Below are positions 23,368 to 35,260 of a stretch of DNA of 64,000 nt, one piece after another. The stretch spans positions 9,989,001-10,053,000 of the forward strand of contig NC_086023.1 of assembly GCF_036323735.1 (NCBI RefSeq), written 5' to 3'. A program made the translations under genes and the position numbers. Source of the stretch: Rattus norvegicus (taxonomy: Eukaryota; Chordata; Mammalia; Rodentia; Muridae). The notes under the pieces are model-generated. The model was not told where the DNA came from. It ran no database searches and saw only the letters and a program-made list of their open reading frames with translations. How positions within the stretch are numbered: position 1 is the stretch's first letter; every line of letters starts with the position of its first letter.

Positions 23368-23529
23368 CTTCTTTTCATCATTTCTCAGTTCTATCTTTCT
23401 CAGAGTGGAAGTTTGTCCCATGTGGTACCCACAGTAAACTATTCAAAGTGAAACTGTGGCAGAACTTCTTACACATAGATGTCTTTTCCTCCTGAATAAG
23501 TGCTGGTGGTCCAATGTCACTTATGGGAA

Positions 23530-23756
23530 CTCCTCTGTGATATTGGGTTTTAACTATCAAATTGATATAACCTAGAATCAACTGAGGAGAGTCTCAGAAA
23601 GGGACAAGGGACATGCTTTCTCTTCTCTTGACTATGGATATATTATTACCAGGTGCTAACCTGGAATTCTGAGCAAAATTAAACTCTATTCCCCTAAGTT
23701 GTTTTTTTGGTATGGATATTATTTTAACACAGAAACAGGAATGAAACTAAGATTCT
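23530..23756 (+). mobile_element. ERVL-class LTR fragment (MLT2/RMER15-like)
   Basis: Sense matches in order: actatcaaattgatataacc, caactgaggagagtctc, ctcttgactatggat, aacctggaattctgag, cccctaagttgttttttt and gaaatgaaactaagat-like ends. The middle is deleted relative to the usual LTR of about 450 bp. Confidence 0.65.
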
Positions 23757-26239
23757 GTCTTCTTTCGTCTTAGTACTTAGTCTCTGCTGAGCTGTGGCCC
23801 TGTGATCAAAATGCCATCTCGAGGTCCTCAGCAACTGTAAGGAATCTTGAGTGGAGCTAAGGAATCCTGAGAAGCATGCTGAAGATCAATGGCAAGGGTG
23901 ATGACGGGATCCTGATGATAACTGCAGAAGGTAAAGACCTGGAAAACAACAGCCTAATGTGATATTGCCCAAGTCCCTACTGTGCTACAAGAAAGGCCTA
24001 GATCTGCCAACTCAGAGCTTCTCTTCAGGCGTGCCATGACACACACCCTTGCTGCTTCCATTCAAGCTTCTAACTGGCTTTGTTAAAGAAACTTGAAGGT
24101 TCCTGATTTGTGGATCTCTCTCTGGATGAATCAGTCTTGCTCATCTCTGATCCACTGCTGAGAGCCATGTAATCACCATAGAAGCCTCCCTCCTGTAGGG
24201 GCCAAGGCCTAACCTCTAAAGCCAGCTCATTAGCATTGCGTATACAGTTCCTAGGTTGTGCATATATTCTCCTGTGTATACACAGCTCCTGGGCTCTGTG
24301 TATATTCTCCCAGAGCCTCATATTTTCTGCCACAATCCTTATTGTTTTCTACATAATATCAACTATCTGCTATCTGACAATTTGCAGCAGTGGTAGATCT
24401 TACTAGCTACCCAAGTCTTATTGTACCTTATGGAAAACATTGTAGTTAAAACGTAATTAACAATATCATCCTGAAATGCAGTCCTGAAAATGTTTAGACC
24501 GCCCAAGGCAGTGATAATCTGTGAGCAAACAAAGATTTCAGAAGGTAGAACAAAGCTGTCAAAGTGTGTCCTTCTTCCAGGCTCAAAACACTTAGAGGAT
24601 TCTCACAGAGTGAAGGCCTGACACTGTCACCATTTCTAATTTAAATATTTTTTATAATCATAGAACTTGTATGTTCGTAGGTAGGGTGGTCATGTGAAAA
24701 TCATGCTCTGCCATTTCAGAAGGAATGCGGAGAAAGATGAAAGGTAACTCGGACATCCAGCTCTGCTGGAGTGGGAGGTGTTACCACGCCTTCTCCAGCT
24801 CACCACAGACCGGCTGACAAGAACCACAGGCTATATCACTGAAAGGGAGGAAGCCACAGAGCAGTGACACTATCTAGTGCTTTCTATGGAGAATAACAGA
24901 AAATGGGCAAAAGCATTGGACAGTGTGGGTCTTCCAGCAAAGCAAAGCAGGACAACAGTAGAGGAAAGGCAGGAGTGGAAAGAGAGAAGGGGGCTTCAGC
25001 TGGGTGTTGGCAGTATTTAGCTGCTTCAGAACAAGTCAAGAACAGCTGTAGTTGTGCCCAAATAGACATTGGGTTGATTTCTTGTATGAGGTAAGAATTC
25101 CTTCCCTCTACGTATACAGAAGCTTCAGAGTTTGTCGTACTAAAATGAATATTTCATACACATGCCCTTGACGGTGTAGAATATTGTGTAATCATAAAAA
25201 CACAGTTGAAGCAACACCCAGTCTGCTTTCCACCAGAAAACAGCTAATGAGAAGACAGGTTACCAAAATCATTTGGCTGACCTATCACCACCAAAATTTT
25301 ACTTCCGGGTTAGAGGGTTGAGCGTGGTTTGTTTTCTGAAAAGTACCATTGAGGTAGTTTCTAACAGGAGCATAAAACCTATTAGGTCTCCAGTGGTGCC
25401 TGAATGAAAGGTGCTGTGTACTAAAATTATCGAATTTCACCATATGCTCCACTCCCTCACAGACGTGAGAAACAGCTGGGTCACCTTTGGCAAGCAAAAA
25501 CCTTAATTCTCTCAAATCAATAGCTTTTAGGAACCACATTTTATACCTGAAGAACTTATTTCTGACTTTTGTTCAGAGTGGCTATTTTCTATATTCTTAC
25601 CTGCATATGTCAATTTTCTTTTCTAATGGCATTTAAACTATTTTGGAGGAAAATATAGAGCATATCTTTGTCACCTAAGGGAAACTTACCCATATAGGTT
25701 GGTACCATACTAATTCATCAATATCCAGAAGTATTATGAAGAAACTGTTTGAAAATTCTAGCATAGTACCAAAGTTTCATTCATTCACCACATGATTGAT
25801 TGCATATACATGGCAAAAATGGATTCATATTTCAGAATACACGTTACTTTATATCCCTCAAAGACAAAGTACATTTGCACTCAATATGCATTTACAGGAT
25901 AATATGACACAGGTGTGGCAATGTTAGAAAGGAGACAGCCAGCCATAAAGAAGAAAAATAAAGGCTTTCTTGAGAAGAAACTCAGATTTCAGAATGGAGT
26001 TCTGGATTTGGAAGCAGGAAAATAGCCAAGTGTGAAAGATGTTTTTCATATTAGAGGGAAACTTAGGCAACCAAAAAGTCTCATGGGCGAGCGTCTTAGC
26101 AGGACGGGTAACACAGAATTTCATTTATAGCATCTGAGGTGCTGAGTTAAGCAATAGAAGTCCAAAGACAGCTGATTAGGGAGCAGCTACTGCAGTACAG
26201 AGGGAACTTAAAGATGACATACTTGGGGAGATAACACAC
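23757..26239. other. unique sequence
   Basis: No repeat family, exon pair or RNA gene recognised. Short open frames lack any known signature. Confidence 0.4.
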
Positions 26240-26371
26240 CCATTCCACCCCTCTATAGCACCCCACATGTCTACCATGTTAAGACGTAAGGTTCTGGTCT
26301 ATTCACCATTCCACCCCTCTATAGCACCCCACATGTCTACCATGTTAAGACGTAAGGTTCTGGTCTATTCA
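26240..26371. repeat. perfect 66-bp tandem duplication
   Basis: The block starting ccattccacccctctatagc at 26240 repeats without a single mismatch from 26306, head to tail. The absence of divergence marks it as recent, or as an assembly artefact. Confidence 0.95.
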
Positions 26372-26939
26372 AAGTTGATATAAAATTTTGAAGTGTGTCA
26401 ATATTTATAGCTCACCCAAGTCCTTTTTATCATTATATTTATGCACATTCTTATGAACAGTATTGCTTCACGTTAATCTCTAAAACAGAACTCATTGGTC
26501 CTTAAGATCTGTTCATGCATCACACCTGTTAGTAATCTGTAAGATGGGAAAATAAATCATACTAGCCATTAGATCAAAAATAAAAACTACAGTGAATTTT
26601 TTCTGTCAAGATTAGAAACTGCACACACCAGAGAACCTCTTTCTGCAGTTGGAAAATGCCAGGAACAACTGTTTGAACTGAAAACAAGTGCATACTTGTG
26701 AATGAATCTTATGGGAATGAAATGAAAGATATACGGGAGACTGTTTGTCAATGTACCAGAGCAACAATGATGAACGGGACATTAATGAACAAGCATAGCA
26801 TTTATAGAACAAAGTGGCTTTACACAGATCTCTTATTTAATGAGATAGTATTAGTTGTATGGATTTTGTATCTAGTTATTGTAACAAACCTACCAGGCAG
26901 ATACCCTGGAACATATGTTCCCCAAAAGCTTTCGATTTG
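26372..26939. other. unique A/T-rich sequence
   Basis: Nothing recognised. Confidence 0.4.
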
Positions 26940-27052
26940 ATGGTTAGCCAGTTAAGACCATGGGCTCAGGTTAAGCTAGTATTAGTTACAGTACTGAATA
27001 GCTGGATGGATTTAGACAAGCTCCTTAACGTTTCTATGTTTTTGTGATTCTT
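26940..27052 (+). mobile_element. MIR fragment
   Basis: accatgggctcaggttaagc, gaatagctggatggatttag, acaagctccttaacgtttct and atgtttttgtg follow the MIR order ('agcatgggctctggagtcag .. tagctgtgtgaccttgggcaagt .. ttaacctctctgtgcctc'). Confidence 0.65.
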
Positions 27053-28084
27053 AGCAACAGGAGAAAAAGGTTAGAGAGAAGCAATGGTTACTACACCTAA
27101 TCCATCTAGAAGAGTGCTGGACTATGTTGCACCTTCAAGCAGGAGAGTCATATGATAATCACCACCTTAGAAAGGTCAATCATATCTCACATGATAAAGA
27201 CAACTTTGAGAGATCCAGGAACTCAAGGAGCCTGCAACTCTCAAGGTTCAGACTTGCGGATTGAATCCCTGCATGTGGAGTCTATAGCTGGATGAATATG
27301 AAGTCTTCACCAACTCTTTACATAGAAAAGGGCTGCCATTTACAGGGCTGGGTTTTATAACATTGAAGTCACACTTATTCTTAAATTTGAATCTGTATGC
27401 ACAACTCTGTACATAGCTCTGACTGATATTTTAGGATGATGTCACAATTTTATTCAATACATAGAAAGTAAAATTCTAATTCAGCTTTCACTGGAATCAT
27501 TTCTCATGACCAAACTTTCCTACCCTCAGTGTATGCAATCTCTGCCCTGTTACATGTTTCTCTGCAGAATATGAGATATCTAAAATATATCCTTCATCTC
27601 GAAAGTTCTTTTGGTGGCACAGAAAACCCCTTGCAGCCTTTACCTGGAAGGCAGAGTTGGTGTCTCTGCAGGCTTGGTGTAGCCAGACACCAAGTCCGGA
27701 AGTGATGGAAGACAGCAGCTTCTGTTGGCAGCAGTGGGGACTGGAAATAAGAATCTATGAGGGCAGACAGGGACGCCTTCAGTACCCTCTATCAGGGCTC
27801 TTGCTGAATTTCAGGGTGTTTGACCCTTTTAGAACCTGCCCTTGACTGCTATGCCTCTTCTGTATTTCCATCCTTCTACAGTTTGATTTGACCCTGAGGC
27901 TCTTCTCACCTTTGACTTCTCACCTCTGACCCTATGGCTTAACTCTTTAGTAGACTGTAGCACTTTAAACAGCATTTGTTATCTGACCTCCATGCGTGCT
28001 CCCTTTACGTCCTCTTCAGCTGCCTGCTTCTACCTCAGTTTAGAGGTAGAGGCTCATTGGAAAGAATCCTTGACCTGTGCTGTT
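27053..28084. other. unique sequence
   Basis: Nothing recognised. Confidence 0.4.
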
Positions 28085-28165
28085 CCCCCTCCTCCTCCCC
28101 CTCTCCCACCCCTCCCCCTCCCCCACCCCCTCCTCCTCCCCCTCTTCCTCCTTCTCCTTTCTCCT
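28085..28165. repeat. polypyrimidine (CCT)n tract
   Basis: About 80 bases composed almost only of C and T, with CCT and CCCCTCC motifs. Confidence 0.95.
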
Positions 28166-28639
28166 ATTGTAGGATTGGAATAATAGAACCTTCACTTGTC
28201 TCTGCTAGCTCTCAAAGGAATACCCACAAATTGTTGTAACAAAGCCGGAATAGTTCATGAGTTCATGTCAATAAATTCTGACATTGTGAAAAGACAACTT
28301 GTCTGTAGATGTTTCTGGCAGGGGCATACATGACAATTTGCAGAATCTAAACAAGAGGGTTTAATAGGCTCCACAGAGGCCATCCATTCTTTGTGTTGAC
28401 TTCAATTACATATTCCTTTTTGCACAGAACACTTCCTTTGCCTCCCAATGAGTTTTCTCTAAGGATAGGCTCTTCATATTTCTGATATCCTTTCCCATGA
28501 AAAGGACTGCTGGTTGTTTCTACATAATCTGCCCCTGACGGACTTGCCTCCCTTTATAGTCTGGTGGCCTGTAATTCTGTCATGTGCAGATGACTTTTCT
28601 ACTAAGCAGATCACTCAAAGGTCACAAACACCAATGTAC
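28166..28639. other. unique sequence
   Basis: Nothing recognised. Confidence 0.4.
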
Positions 28640-28870
28640 CTAGAGCACCCTACACAGTAGCTGGTGAATAGAGGTCCAAATAATTATAATGAAATATGAA
28701 GAAAGGAGTAATTTGTAGGCTCTGAAGTTAGATTCTGTTTCAGCCCTCAGCTCTGCATTGCCAATGGCAAATGTCTTGATCTCTTCGAGCTTCGATTTTG
28801 TTTTCTGTGAGAAGGGCATTTGAGTTTACTATGAGAATGCAAGCCATTCTAACACAGTATCTGTTTCAAG
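28640..28870 (+). mobile_element. MIR, preceded by an L2/MIR-type 3' end
   Basis: 28716-28870 aligns in order with MIR: ctctgaagttagattctg, cagctctgcattgcc, aatgtcttgatctcttcgag and attttgttttctgtgagaag. Just before it, gagcaccctacacagtagc and tggtgaatag look like the conserved 3' end of an L2 or MIR. Both are ancient. Confidence 0.6.
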
Positions 28871-29427
28871 ACCGACAGATGTTAGTTAACTCTCCATCTG
28901 TTTAGTTGTGGAATAAATATTTATCTAGACGCCAGAAACCTATTGTATTTATTACCAATGAATTGTTATGAAAATTTTGTCCTTGGAGCATTTTTCGGAA
29001 GATGGCAGCTGTCTATGGGAAACAGCATCCAAGGAGAAACAGGTATAAGTTTAAAGTCCTCAGGAGTTTGGAGGTAAGAGGAGAGAAATAAGAGTTTAAG
29101 GAGTTAGGTTCTAGGCCCCTGTAGGTAACTTTAGCAGCTTTTGTAAGCCTATGACTGGATCAAAAAAATCAGACAGGAGCTATGAGCTGAGGAGTAACAA
29201 TAACTCCTATAATTTAATAGGATAACTCCAGAGCCCAAGCTGATCCAAAAGTCTGGTGACTATTACAAAGCCCTATCAAGTAATAAAAATTACCCACACA
29301 AGCAGACAATTCTGTCTAGGGTATGAGACAGGTATCCAGAAAAGGATAGGACTTGATAGGACAGCTGCAAGTCAAAGCACTTGCCTAGAATCTATTATCC
29401 TAATCCTTTAATTGGGGAGAGGAGGCA
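28871..29427. other. unique sequence
   Basis: Nothing recognised. Confidence 0.4.
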
Positions 29428-29470
29428 AAACAAAACAAAACAAAACAAAAGCAAAAATAAAAACAAAAAA
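29428..29470. repeat. (AAAAC)n simple repeat
   Basis: Four to five CAAAA units decay into a general A-rich tract. Confidence 0.9.
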
Positions 29471-30087
29471 CCCCAGCTTAGATGATGTTATAGCTGAGTG
29501 AGACGGAGACAGACCATGGTATCCGTTTGGTATGAACAATGGCAAGGGGGAAAGTGGGAACCTGAGAACAGCTGATGCTTATTCTGGTGTATCATCATCT
29601 GCACATAATTTGTGCACTGTGGACAAGAAACCTACAGGGATATTTAATAACCTGGAAGACAATGAGCGTCATGCACCAAAACTACAGCTCAGCCACTTAG
29701 ACGCAAAGGAGAAGTCGAAAGCAAGGCGGAGATGCTGAGCTGGACCTGGTCTTTAAAAGGATAACTTTGGCATCATCAAAAAGCATGGACATCCAAGTTA
29801 GAATCAAGAAGACTAATAAAGCCATCTAACCCTTCATTAGACTAAAAAGACTTTCTGCCATTTTTTCTACAACACAGAGAAGGCATAAATCAAGAAACAC
29901 TTGGCTGTGAGCTTGACTGTATTCTGAACTGACGATAAGAGGAACGTGAAGCTGAAGAAAAGTCAAAGGGGCCAAAGGTCAGCTTTGGGATGGGTCACTT
30001 AAACAAGAACATGGTGACAAAAGATACAAGTGTCCATGGAGAAGACAGGTGATACAGATTCTGCTGAGTATGGAACTTTCTTTAGGG
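29471..30087. other. unique sequence
   Basis: Nothing recognised. Confidence 0.4.

Positions 30088-30157
<70 letters not shown>
30088..30157. repeat. (TG)n microsatellite
   Basis: TG units with a single tata interruption near the left end, then about 29 pure units. Confidence 0.95.
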
Positions 30158-30159
<2 letters not shown>

Positions 30160-32054
30160 CCAATAGGCTTTAGCAATCAGAAGCAAAGCTAGGGTTGGTC
30201 TAGAATTAACACTCATTGGACAGAAGAGACATCACGATTAACAGGGGAGGCAACCAGAAGATGTCTATAAACAGAACAGAAGGAAATGTTGGGTTCGGGG
30301 CCTGGAAAAAATGCAGAAAAGCAGAGGAGAAGTTTCAGAACTGCGACTGCAGCCCATGAGGACATTGACCCTAGAGAAGCAGCCAACAATGTCCCTGCTT
30401 AGGAGGCTCCAAGAAGACAGACAGATCACTGTGTGCTGAAGAACTGGGGTTTGAGAATAGAAGATAGCACACACCATCTCAGGGGAGGTGGCCAGGAAGC
30501 CCTCCTTAACCTGAGCTGGGAGAGCAACTTACACCTAATCCTCTCAGGAAACTCTTGCTCCTCGATGGTCCTGGTGGGCCATGAGTAATCTGGACAGTAC
30601 CTCATAGGGAGGGCACAAAGTCACTTTTTATCTAGGTCCATGAAATAGATGGACAGCTGCAGCCGAGCTTCCTGGGGCAAGACCCTTGGCTGCACTAGGA
30701 ACTTGTCTGCTCTGCCTTCTTTCCATGCTGGCAGGATGGAGGATGAAAGGCCTATACAGTATTTAGTTGAGTCATCAAAGTCAAATGGGAAACATTTTTT
30801 CAACAATAAAATTTTAGTCAAGCCAGGAAAGCCAAGGCCCCAAGGGGAATAGCAAAGGCCAGTACTGACACAGGGTAAAGTTTGGATGAAGTGGGATATT
30901 GCTAACTTCATTCACATGGCTGCCTGTGTTTCTGCAACAATCAACGTGAGAAAGGAAAAGCCAGAAAGAGTTGAAGCACAGCCACCACATGGCCATGTCT
31001 TCCAGGCTGGCCGGCTTCATTTGGTCATGGAAGATGGTGGGGTTAAGAACAGTAATATACAGATTCCTCAACATTCGTGACACTGGGGAAAGCATCCATT
31101 TGACTTCTATAAAGATGTGCTGTTTCTCAAAATGCAGCATGTTGCGGGACACTTAAATGTGTGCAACTAGAGTTGGTTGCATCAAGAATCCTATTTTTGC
31201 CTCCCAGCGGAGAGCCTGCATTGTCCATCCGGGCACACCTATCCCTGTCCTTTTTCATACATGGACAGACTGAAGGGATTTGGAGATGGGCTAGTTGCAA
31301 TTGTTTTGCAGAATCAGGGGGTGGTTTTATTTCAGACCTTGCCTTTATCTTATTTCACAGCTTGCTAGCATGTGCTTCCACAGGAGCTGCACAGTTCCCG
31401 TGCATGAGGGGAACCATCCTCACTCACCCCATGTGGGTTCATCAATACCTCCCTTGGACTGCAGAGCCCTTAGCCATTTACCCCTCAAGACATTTCTCAT
31501 CTAATACTTTGTATAGATTTTATACTTAGAGTATGTCTGTCTCTCGGCATCAACCTCCACGAGCAGGGTACAGAAATAGAGAGACCTTGTCACCTTCCCT
31601 TGATGCCACTAACCCTTTGGCAGTCAGCCTGACAAGATGAAACAGCCAAGTGAGTGTGGCTCGCTTGTATTCAGACAGTGATCTCACTGTCACTAGTCAC
31701 ACTTTACACACTGTCCTTTCACAAGCACAACCAGACTCTGTGACAGACATTCAATACGGTGAAGTCAACTGATGATAGCCATGCTTGGAGGTGTTCTAAA
31801 ATGATATACAAGGTTGTTGTGTGTTGAGTGTAGAAGAAATTAGATTGGGTATCTTCAATAGCTATAACCGGATAAATGCGGGGAAAAGTCACCTTTGAAA
31901 TTCCTCCCATTACAGGAAAAGGAGGTTCACTTAAGAATTTATTAGAATGATCGGAAGGTGTTCTTTCTACATCTGTAACTCTGCTTGGGCAGCTGAGCCT
32001 CAACCATGACTATATAGGATTATACCAGCGCCTGCTGACAAGATTGAAGAAAGT
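30158..32054. other. unique sequence
   Basis: No exon or family recognised. Overlapping open frames near 30.8-31.5 kb on both strands lack any protein signature and look like chance. Confidence 0.4.
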
Positions 32055-32200
32055 GAATACTAATACCAAGATGTAGCCAGTACCTGCTCTGGGGCAGACC
32101 CAGGGCTATATGTTGTGCTAAACCTTGCCCTACAAGGCAAGCAATTTTATCTCTGTTCCACACAGGAGGGAACAGAGCAGTTTATTCAAAAGTCATAACA
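32055..32200 (-). mobile_element. possible MIR fragment
   Basis: The run from gtgctaaaccttgcc through acaaggcaagcaattttatc to ggagggaacagagcag resembles the MIR reverse complement ('tgtgctaggcact..tatgaggtaggta..ttatcccc..gaggaaactgaggca'). Diverged. Confidence 0.45.
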
Positions 32201-33613
32201 TTTGCAAGTGTTCCAGAACAGCTGTTTGGGGATTAGTTGTGATTGGGAGTTCAGAGTCCCCCTCCCAGTATAAGTCAGCATCGATCGAAGCTCTGCTTCA
32301 CCATGGGTCTTCAGTATAGGGTCATTTATGTTTGCTCCATAAACTGGAAACATTGATATCCAAACAACCTGTTTGGAATTTAGTTCTAGTGCCTGAGCTC
32401 CCCTCCTTCACTCACTTCTTATGGTTTTGAAGTGTCTGCTGTAAATAAGTTAAGCAGTAGCCAACTGAATACCAATAACCACTCAGAGAAACAACCTTGC
32501 CTTTTTTATGCTTAAAGTTCTTGGGGGAGTGGTGAGCGTGGGGTGGGGGTGGGTAGGTTAGTGCAAATTCTCTGAAGTAGATTTCCTTTGAGTAATCTTA
32601 ACTGCCAGAAGATGGTAGGGACAATCTAAGGAGAAATGGAAATCAGAGAAATGTCAGTCTGGGTGGCCACATGAAGGAGCCACGGTTGTGCTGAATGGAA
32701 AAGAGAGGTGGGGACCAATAGAAGAAAACAAACAAACCAGGTTGGTTGGTTATATTAGATATGAAAATTCTAGGGCAGTTGTAAAATGAAATTGAATTCT
32801 TTGATCACCACATCAAAGCTGGTGTTCTGCACCTCCTGTAACGAGCCTAGCGTACCCTAGGGCATCTATGTGAGAAGTGATGCTCTCCCTACTATAGCAC
32901 CTTGACCAGCATTGGGATTCATAGCTGATACAGTCTTCCGGTTAGAGACTATTGAACATGCAAACCTCATCGTATTCATTCTTTGTTCACTGCTCCATAT
33001 CCACAATAGCCTATCAACCAAATTCATGGTTTCAACTGTATATGTTGAGCTGCTCGGGACAATTACTGGAGACTAAAAATTCTGAGACACTTCTTAGAGT
33101 ATCAAAGAGGGTGTCCACAGGTTTCATGAGGATAAGCTATTGCTTCTCAAATGGAGTGGTTAATATTTCTTGGCAGTCTCAACCTGATCTGGAATCACCA
33201 TGAAAATACTCTTCTGGGTATTTTTATGAGGATAATCCCAAAAAGGTGTGAGACAGAAAGACCCACCTCAGGGGCACCACTGCTCACAGAGAGCTCAGAG
33301 GCTGCACCAGCATTCTTGGGTCTTCAGGACCCTGAACCAATTTGGTTTGAGGTTCAAAACAAATGTTCAAGTCCCATTGCAGACCTATAGAATCAGAGAG
33401 TCTGTTGAGAAGAATTCATACATCTCTAGTTTTCACACTCGAATTTGACTATTGCTGAGCTCTAATGATTGTAGCTGAGACTATAGCAATGTCTCTAGCA
33501 ACAAGAAACATTGGGGGTTGGGGAGGGGGAGTGTTCATCCTTGCTTGTGTTACAGTGGACTAAGAAACCTGACCTTGGAAGAAGTAAGAAGCTAGAGTAT
33601 TGAGGATATAAGG
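32201..33613. other. unique sequence
   Basis: Nothing recognised beyond a G-rich patch at 32520-32560. Confidence 0.4.
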
Positions 33614-33749
33614 CAGTGGTTTTTAACCTGTAGGTATGACCTCTTTTGGGAGTCGGATGTCAGACATCCTGAATATCGGATATCCATATATTCATAGTGG
33701 TAGCAAAATTACAGTTATCAGGTAGCAATGAAATAGTTTTAAACCACTG
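33614..33749 (+). mobile_element. URR1-type DNA transposon, internally deleted
   Basis: It begins cagtggtttttaacctg and ends ttaaaccactg, which are inverted repeats. Inside are gtagcaaaattacagtta and ggtagcaatgaaa. It is shorter than the copy at 187 because the segment between 'aatgaaat' and the right end is missing. Confidence 0.85.
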
Positions 33750-34291
33750 ATGGTTTGTGAGATATTTTAATAAAATCACTTTATTCTAATCACCACAGCT
33801 GATTTAAAGAGTCATGTCAAGTGCCCACAGACCTAACCTCTATCCATCCCCGTGAGCTTTTCCTTAACTTAGAATGGTCATTCTGAAGCAATGGGACTTC
33901 AGTAAGAATTTTATAATCTCACTACCAGTTACTTAATGTTTTATGGTTTTTGCTAGTTCAATACCTAAAAAGCTGAATTCATTTATCCAGCATGAAAAAA
34001 GAAAAGACTATAACAGACCTGAAATTAGGACAAAACAAAACCTTTGTAACCACGTTGATGACTGCTGTGTCCTTTAGACCACCCGGTCTCTCCTTATCCC
34101 CCTTGCTCTTTTTTCTAAACCTCACACATACCCACTTACTGTTTACAGAGACACATGTTATATTACTTTGGCAGTACGATACAAGACTGTAGTTCTCCTA
34201 GAGGCTCCCCAGTTCAAACTCTGGAATATCCACCCAAAATCAGAAGAGGGAGCTAGGTATTCTTGTACACTAAGTCAAAAATTAGTTCATC
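33750..34291. other. unique sequence
   Basis: Nothing recognised. Confidence 0.4.
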
Positions 34292-34497
34292 ATAAGGCTG
34301 GAGATATGGCTCAGCCTTTAAGAGTACTTGCTACTCTTAAAGAGGACGTGCTCCACTCCCAGTACCCACATGGTGGCTCACAACTGCAGTGCCAGGGAGC
34401 CAATGACCTCTTCCAACCTCCTCAGGCCTACATGTGGTACACATACATCCATAGAAAAACATTCCTATACATAAAATAACTAAATATTTTTTAAATC
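34292..34497 (+). mobile_element. B3/B2-family SINE
   Basis: It starts aaggctggagatatggctca, with a tRNA-like head (cctttaagagtacttgct), then 'cacatggtggctcacaactg' and 'caatgacctcttccaacctc'. It ends in an A/T-rich tail. Confidence 0.85.
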
Positions 34498-34689
34498 AAT
34501 TGGTTCTGCTTTTCCAGAGGAATGTTATAAGAAATCTACGCTTTTTTAAAAAAAATTAATTTTGATAGCTGTTGGAAACAAACCCTGAAGGTATGTCTGT
34601 CCACCAGCACTTGCTATTGTTTCATGTAGCACAATCAGACCCTCGGCTGTGGAACTTGCAGTTGTAGACGTCTGATGTGTTTGTGTTTT
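34498..34689. other. unique sequence
   Basis: Nothing recognised. Confidence 0.4.
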
Positions 34690-34905
34690 GTTCTGAGATA
34701 GTAAAATATTACTATGGGAAGGAGAATTATTATCTCCTCCTTGGCCATTCCTGTGTTCCCCACTTACCTCAATAGAGCCCTGTTTTTCAGGGAGGTTCCA
34801 GTGTGTTCAGTTACCAAGAAGTAATACGCAAGCACATTTTGCAGCCCCCCTTCTATCATGGAGTAATTACATGAAATAGTTCAGACAGCAACATATGAGT
34901 AGAGA
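34690..34905 (+). repeat. copy 1 of an unnamed repeat (see 37005)
   Basis: Aligns in the same orientation with 37005-37235. The best block is gagtaattacatgaaatag, then ttcagacagcaacatatgag, against the matching block at 37184. Upstream parts align more loosely (cctccttggccattcctgtg with ccctccaagtctgttccatt). Confidence 0.6.
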
Positions 34906-35119
34906 GAACAAAACCACACTTCAAATATATCATGTGTTTTTAGTTTTTTCCCCGATTGTACAGGGATACTGTAATGAATTACATTGTACATAACAATGAT
35001 TGTAGACAAGTAATGTAATGAGTGTAGTGGTTTTATTAAGAAAATAATACAATAGCACTAGTGAATGATCAAGGAGGAGAGAGGTAACACTGCCGGGTCC
35101 CAGTATTATTGTCAAATGC

Positions 35120-35260
35120 TCTGCTAGCCGTTTAGTGTGAAGATCTCAATTACCCTGCAACTCAGACATGATTTTTTTCCCATTTTTTTCAGGGAGGAAA
35201 ACTGAGATTCAAAGGAACATGTAACCATGTAACTGTTCTGAGGTCATGGGAGAATCAATG
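35120..35260 (-). mobile_element. MIR fragment
   Basis: atctcaattaccctgcaact, then ttcccatttttttcagggag, gaaaactgagattcaaagg and taactgttctgaggtcatg follow the MIR reverse complement, including the 'ccccattttacagatgagga' region. Confidence 0.6.

Noticed and set aside
28085..28239. Proline-rich coding region
   Set aside because: A polypyrimidine repeat translated; no gene context.
30814..31529. Overlapping 112- and 122-codon open frames on opposite strands
   Set aside because: No signature. Lengths are compatible with chance in DNA of moderate G+C.
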